A stretch of 29,205 nt of DNA, taken from an uncultured Saprospiraceae bacterium (GTDB taxonomy: Bacteria > Bacteroidota > Bacteroidia > Chitinophagales > Saprospiraceae). The notes beneath the pieces were generated by a model, which was not told the DNA's origin, ran no database searches, and saw only the letters and a list, made by a program, of their open reading frames with translations. Location: assembly GCA_937894165.1 (NCBI GenBank), contig CALCSX010000167.1, positions 1-29,205 on the forward strand. Direction: 5' to 3'. Position numbers and translations under genes: made by a program. Below are positions 25,942-29,205 of this stretch, in pieces (the stretch's first letter is position 1; every line of letters starts with the position of its first letter).

Positions 25942-26546
25942 TGATTCTTTTTATACAATTGCGGGTTGAGACTATTGTCATTATACATTTTCATTTGTCT
26001 GTATAATTTGAACTGTCTTTTGCCATCGAGAATTTCGCTGTGTAATTGATCGTAACACAACATAAGATCCTCATTTTGTTTTAAAAGAATTTCCAGCTTT
26101 GTTTTGCAATTTGCTATGTGATCAGGATCCACATCTGTTCTTTGCGTTTGCTCACCCATATGCCAAATCTTTAAACGGAGGATAGAAAGTCTATCTAAAA
26201 TCCAAGCCGGGGTTTCAGAATTAATAGGAGCATCTTCGACAAGATAATTTTGAAAATATGCAAGGAAGATATCGTCGAGTTGCTCTACGGTATCGACTCT
26301 TTTCTGGTTCATCCTATCAATCCGTCTTTTGGTCTCAATAAAAATATCTGAAGCCAATTGCGGAATTCTCATGATATCCTCCAAATGCCATTGAACCGTG
26401 TCAATCCAATTTTTTGAATAAAGTAAATAATGAAATGTTCCGGATTCATATGGATTTGATTCGACGGTATCTACATTTTCCAGAATATGAAAATCAGATA
26501 TGGCTCGGTCGAATATTTGAACACAATTGCTGGCATTTAATATCAT
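25938..26546 (-). CDS. DUF4254 protein, coupled to GT9
   Basis: The 202-aa soluble protein matches DUF4254, a family found in Bacteroidota beside lipopolysaccharide genes. It is almost all helical. Recognisable stretches are NPYESGTFHYLLYSKNWIDT, VQWHLEDIMRIP, DRMNQKRVDTVEQLDD and ETPAWILDRLSILRLKIWHM, with a Lys/Gln-rich tail (KRQFKLYRQMKMYND). No catalytic motif is known. I start it at the ATG at 26546; the alternative TTG at 26567 coincides with a promoter-like box. Its stop overlaps the start of the GT9 gene in an ATGA junction. The tight coupling supports a role in the same glycan step, perhaps as an accessory to the transferase, but that is inference. Confidence 0.83.
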   Translation of the reverse strand: MILNASNCVQIFDRAISDFHILENVDTVESNPYESGTFHYLLYSKNWIDTVQWHLEDIMRIPQLASDIFIETKRRIDRMNQKRVDTVEQLDDIFLAYFQNYLVEDAPINSETPAWILDRLSILRLKIWHMGEQTQRTDVDPDHIANCKTKLEILLKQNEDLMLCYDQLHSEILDGKRQFKLYRQMKMYNDNSLNPQLYKKNQ

Positions 26547-26564
26547 TACAACTATTTTTATGAA

Positions 26565-26572
26565 CAAAAGTA
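26565..26572 (-). promoter_or_regulatory. TAnnTTTG-type promoter box for the DUF4254-GT9 pair
   Basis: On the minus strand this reads TACTTTTG, an exact match to the -7 consensus TAnnTTTG, placed 18 bases before the ATG at 26546. No good TTTG box is seen at the usual distance upstream, so the promoter is only tentative. Confidence 0.35.
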
Positions 26573-26746
26573 AGGGAAAAAAATGGTAAGCTGTAGTTAG
26601 TTTAGTAGTTTTGTGCCGATAAGGAATTCGGTTTTAGGACTTTTACTACCGGAGGAAACTTTATCTACTTTATTCTAAATCATTTTGTATTTGTAATAAC
26701 TAAAATATAAGTTTATTATAAGTGTAATCTTTTGCAAAATAGAACT

Positions 26747-27799
26747 ATGAAATTTCATTTAGTATCCGGGGGTTGTGGTTTTGTAGGGAGGAATATGGTT
26801 AAATATCTCTATAAAAACACCAAGGATTATATCATTTTAGTAGATGATTTGAGTGTTGGAATTGACCCGGAGCAATGGTTAGATGCTGTTTTGGTTGAAA
26901 CACAATGCAATGCAAAGATTTTTGGAGAAGATAGAAGAGTTATATTTTACAAGGAAGACTTTAGGAATTTTTTGAGGAATGAAGAGGCTTATAGTGGGTC
27001 TATTTCTAATTTTTCAAAACAAAATTTTTCAAAATTTAATGATGTCTATCACTTTGCGGCCATCGTTGGCGGGCGGGCAACAATTGATGGAGACCCAATG
27101 AAAGTTGCATTAGACTTGGCTATTGATGCCGAGTTTTTCTATTGGGTAACACGTCACAAACCGGAACGGGTTTTATATCCCAGCTCGAGCGCGGCTTACC
27201 CGGTGAATTTGCAGACAGAAGAACATTCCATAGCACTTTCTGAATCTGATATTGATTTTGACAATATGGGCCAGCCTGACATGACTTACGGTTGGAGCAA
27301 ATTGACGGGTGAATATTTAGCCAAAATCACTGCTCAACATTACAATATTTCAGTAACCTGTATTCGACCTTTTTCGGGTTACGGAGAAGATCAGGATTTA
27401 ACTTATCCTATACCCGCCATCGCTCGCCGCATCGCCAATAGAGAAAATCCTGTCGAAGTGTGGGGGACAGGCCATCAAGGTCGGGATTTTGTACACATCG
27501 ATGACGTAATCGACTGTATAATGATTGCGATGGATAATATTCAAGATGGTTCAGCAATCAATATTGGAAGAGGAGAATTAACAAGTTTCAGAGACATAAT
27601 TACCACATTAACCGAAATAGCAGGTTATAAGGCTGAAATTAAAACACTTCTAGACAAACCTGTAGGTGTGCACAACAGATATTCTAATATGGATTTTGTC
27701 TTCCAAACCTTAAAATGGAGACCAAAAATTTCTCTAAAAGAAGGAATGACAAGGGTGTACAATGCCGCTTTAGAGAAAATGAATAAGGAAAATATCTGA
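26747..27799 (+). CDS. NAD-dependent epimerase/dehydratase (extended SDR, sugar nucleotide)
   Basis: This is a 350-aa extended short-chain dehydrogenase of the sugar-nucleotide epimerase/dehydratase class. The NAD-binding glycine motif GGCGFVG is at residues 8-14, followed by VDDLSVG after the second strand. The catalytic elements are SSSAAYP (about 146-152) and the YGWSK Tyr-Lys pair at 181-185. The substrate half contains CIRPFSGYGEDQDLTYPIPA and then VEVWGTGHQGRDFVHIDDV, typical of UDP- or GDP-sugar enzymes. I start it at the ATG rather than the TTG 15 bases upstream, since it places the Rossmann strand directly at the N-terminus. The GT4 gene follows after two bases, so the two are one operon that probably prepares and transfers a sugar for a surface polysaccharide. 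The exact reaction (4-epimerase, dehydratase or decarboxylase) is not resolved. Confidence 0.85.
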   Translation: MKFHLVSGGCGFVGRNMVKYLYKNTKDYIILVDDLSVGIDPEQWLDAVLVETQCNAKIFGEDRRVIFYKEDFRNFLRNEEAYSGSISNFSKQNFSKFNDVYHFAAIVGGRATIDGDPMKVALDLAIDAEFFYWVTRHKPERVLYPSSSAAYPVNLQTEEHSIALSESDIDFDNMGQPDMTYGWSKLTGEYLAKITAQHYNISVTCIRPFSGYGEDQDLTYPIPAIARRIANRENPVEVWGTGHQGRDFVHIDDVIDCIMIAMDNIQDGSAINIGRGELTSFRDIITTLTEIAGYKAEIKTLLDKPVGVHNRYSNMDFVFQTLKWRPKISLKEGMTRVYNAALEKMNKENI

Positions 27800-27801
27800 A
27801 C

Positions 27802-29064
27802 ATGCGAATAGTCTGTTTCGGACCGGGACCAAAATTTAAAGGTGGGATTCAGAATTACAATACATCCTTAGCGAAGGCTTTCGATGCTCTTGGCGAGGAA
27901 ACATTTATAGTGTCTTGGACAAATCAGTATCCTTCGATTATTCCAAGAGAATTTATCGATAAATCAAGTAAGGGAGATTTATTGCAAGGAACGGGAATCG
28001 AAATAAAGTATATCACTAATTACAATAATCCTTTTTCCTGGAGTCAAACTGCAGCACATATTATTTCCCTGAAACCTGATATAGTGATTTTTCAATGGTC
28101 TATAGCGATTCAGGGTTTGCCGATCGCCTCAATAGCCGCTAGATTAAAGAAGTCGGGTTTAAAGGTATTATTCGATCTGCACTTCGTAATACAGAAGGAA
28201 GGATCAAAATTGGATAGAAACTTCACCTTGCGGGCATTGAAATATGCTGATGCATTTATCGTCCACGCTCAAAAGACTATCGATGAGTTAAATCAATTAT
28301 TCCCGGGCGAGGATTTTGAGATTAGCGAAAAAGGCTGGGATATAAAGGCTGAAAAGAGGAGTATTGTGAAATTGTATCACCCTGTTTATCAAATGTTTAA
28401 AAAAGATGAGTCCTTTGATAGATCAGCCTTTGCAAAAGGCCATGATTTAAAGAAGAATGTATTTTTGTTTTTTGGTTTTATTAGAAAATACAAGGGTTTA
28501 CATTTTGCCATTGAGGCCTTTGCGGAGTTGAGTAAAAAAAGGGATGACGTGTCCTTGATTATTTGTGGTGAGTCATTTTGGAATACACTGGACGAAAAAT
28601 CTTTAAGTACAAGATTAAAAAAGGGCTTATTTGGATTGGCTAAAAAGATTTTTCTTAAGAAGCAGGAGGATGGCGAGCAGGACTATGATCCATTGAGTTT
28701 GTTGGATAAATTTGGAATTCGGGAAAAGGTTTTATTGGTCAACGAATTCGTACCCAATGAAGATGTCCCTCAATATTTTCAGGCCAGTGATGCCGTTTTA
28801 TTGTTTTATGAATATGCGACACCTTCGGGCGTTGAGTCTATTTCGCATAATTTTGAAATGCCCATACTTGCTACCCGCGTGGGCCATTTCCCGGAAACAG
28901 TCGAAGAGGGATACAATGGTTATTTAGCCAATCCCGGAGATATAGAAGATATGGTGCGGGTCATGGAAAAATTCATAGAGGAGCCTATTGACAGGTCGAA
29001 TGTGGCGGCAAGAGTGAAGGAAATGAGCTGGGAGAATTACGCTCGGGCAATAATTAATTGTTAA
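27802..29064 (+). CDS. Glycosyltransferase family 4 (GT-B fold)
   Basis: The 420-aa protein has the two Rossmann-like halves of a GT-B enzyme. The start MRIVCFGPGPKFKGGIQNYN carries the glycine loop of GT4 acceptors, and the C-terminal half has FFGFIRKYKGLHFAIEAF, then SDAVLLFYEYATPSGVES, and PILATRVGHFPETVEEG. The usual E-x7-E motif is not intact: the region reads ATPSGVESISHNFEMP, a variant also seen in some polysaccharide GT4 enzymes. There are no membrane helices, so it should work at the inner face of the cytoplasmic membrane. The insert at about residues 265-300 is rich in Lys and could be membrane-facing. It starts two bases after the epimerase stop. It probably builds a lipopolysaccharide, O-antigen or exopolysaccharide; donor and acceptor are unknown. 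Confidence 0.87.
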   Translation: MRIVCFGPGPKFKGGIQNYNTSLAKAFDALGEETFIVSWTNQYPSIIPREFIDKSSKGDLLQGTGIEIKYITNYNNPFSWSQTAAHIISLKPDIVIFQWSIAIQGLPIASIAARLKKSGLKVLFDLHFVIQKEGSKLDRNFTLRALKYADAFIVHAQKTIDELNQLFPGEDFEISEKGWDIKAEKRSIVKLYHPVYQMFKKDESFDRSAFAKGHDLKKNVFLFFGFIRKYKGLHFAIEAFAELSKKRDDVSLIICGESFWNTLDEKSLSTRLKKGLFGLAKKIFLKKQEDGEQDYDPLSLLDKFGIREKVLLVNEFVPNEDVPQYFQASDAVLLFYEYATPSGVESISHNFEMPILATRVGHFPETVEEGYNGYLANPGDIEDMVRVMEKFIEEPIDRSNVAARVKEMSWENYARAIINC

Positions 29065-29098
29065 GATTTAAGCGGATATTTCGTAGTCAGTGGTTATA

Positions 29099-29168
29099 AT
29101 TTTCTCGAAATTCGAGAAAATATGGATGTAATTCTGCCTCACAGACTAAGATTCTCGAAACTCGAGAA
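29099..29168. promoter_or_regulatory. Twin palindromes, probable operator pair
   Basis: Two 17-mers, TTCTCGAAATTCGAGAA (29102-29118) and TTCTCGAAACTCGAGAA (29152-29168), differ at one base and start exactly 50 bases apart. The first extends to a perfect 11-bp inverted repeat with a one-base centre (29099-29121). Neither is followed by a T-run, so terminator function is unlikely. They probably control the next gene, beyond the window, through a dimeric DNA-binding protein. Confidence 0.55.
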
Positions 29169-29205
29169 ATTTAACAAAACATATAAAACTCTTTCCCTTC
29201 CAGCC

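Noticed and set aside
26606..26613. TAGTTTTG as a promoter box for the epimerase gene.
   Set aside because: It lies 133 bases from the ATG with no matching -33 box, so it cannot be tied to the gene with any confidence.

Overview
The window reads as a chromosomal segment of an AT-rich Bacteroidota bacterium, most likely of the Saprospiria type or a close relative. The evidence is a type IX secretion system (T9SS) type B sorting domain, a T9SS type A sorting domain, a huge HYR-domain surface protein, DUF4254 next to a family 9 glycosyltransferase, start sites without Shine-Dalgarno sequences, and occasional TAnnTTTG promoter-like boxes. The assignment rests on protein families only. I see no rRNA, tRNA, CRISPR array, phage or insertion sequence.

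Layout. (1) 2-865 (+): the 3' part of a GH94-like glycoside phosphorylase, cut by the window edge. (2) 868-3287 (-): a three-gene ergothioneine operon read DUF427 gene, egtB, egtD. (3) 3478-5016 (-): a lipoprotein subtilisin-like protease. (4) 5368-22181 (+): a surface-protein region. It has a 1246-aa lectin/15-repeat protein with a type B sorting domain, a small overlapping pair (four-helix membrane protein and lipoprotein), and a 3947-aa HYR protein of almost 12 kb. The HYR protein carries a lamin-tail-like domain, a P-domain, a dockerin-like and a cohesin-like module, and a type A sorting domain. A clear hairpin terminator follows it. (5) 22325-24902 (+): an outer-membrane beta-barrel protein, a GC-rich non-coding island, a two-helix membrane protein and a DUF6624 protein. 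(6) 24904-29064: envelope glycan genes. GT9 and DUF4254 lie on the minus strand; a sugar-nucleotide epimerase and a GT4 glycosyltransferase diverge on the plus strand. The right edge carries two matching palindromes 50 bp apart.

How it fits together. The centre of the window is devoted to the cell surface: two very large secreted proteins with different T9SS sorting classes, flanked by lipoproteins, an outer-membrane barrel and glycan-building enzymes. T9SS cargo of these classes is generally attached to the outer surface through lipopolysaccharide or held by partner proteins, so neighbouring glycan genes are plausible but not proven partners. The ergothioneine operon is a separate redox-protection module. 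The most interesting items are the architecture of the 3947-aa protein, the 15-unit Cys-containing repeat array, the coupling of a DUF427 protein to egtB, the GC-rich intergenic island and the twin palindromes at the right edge.
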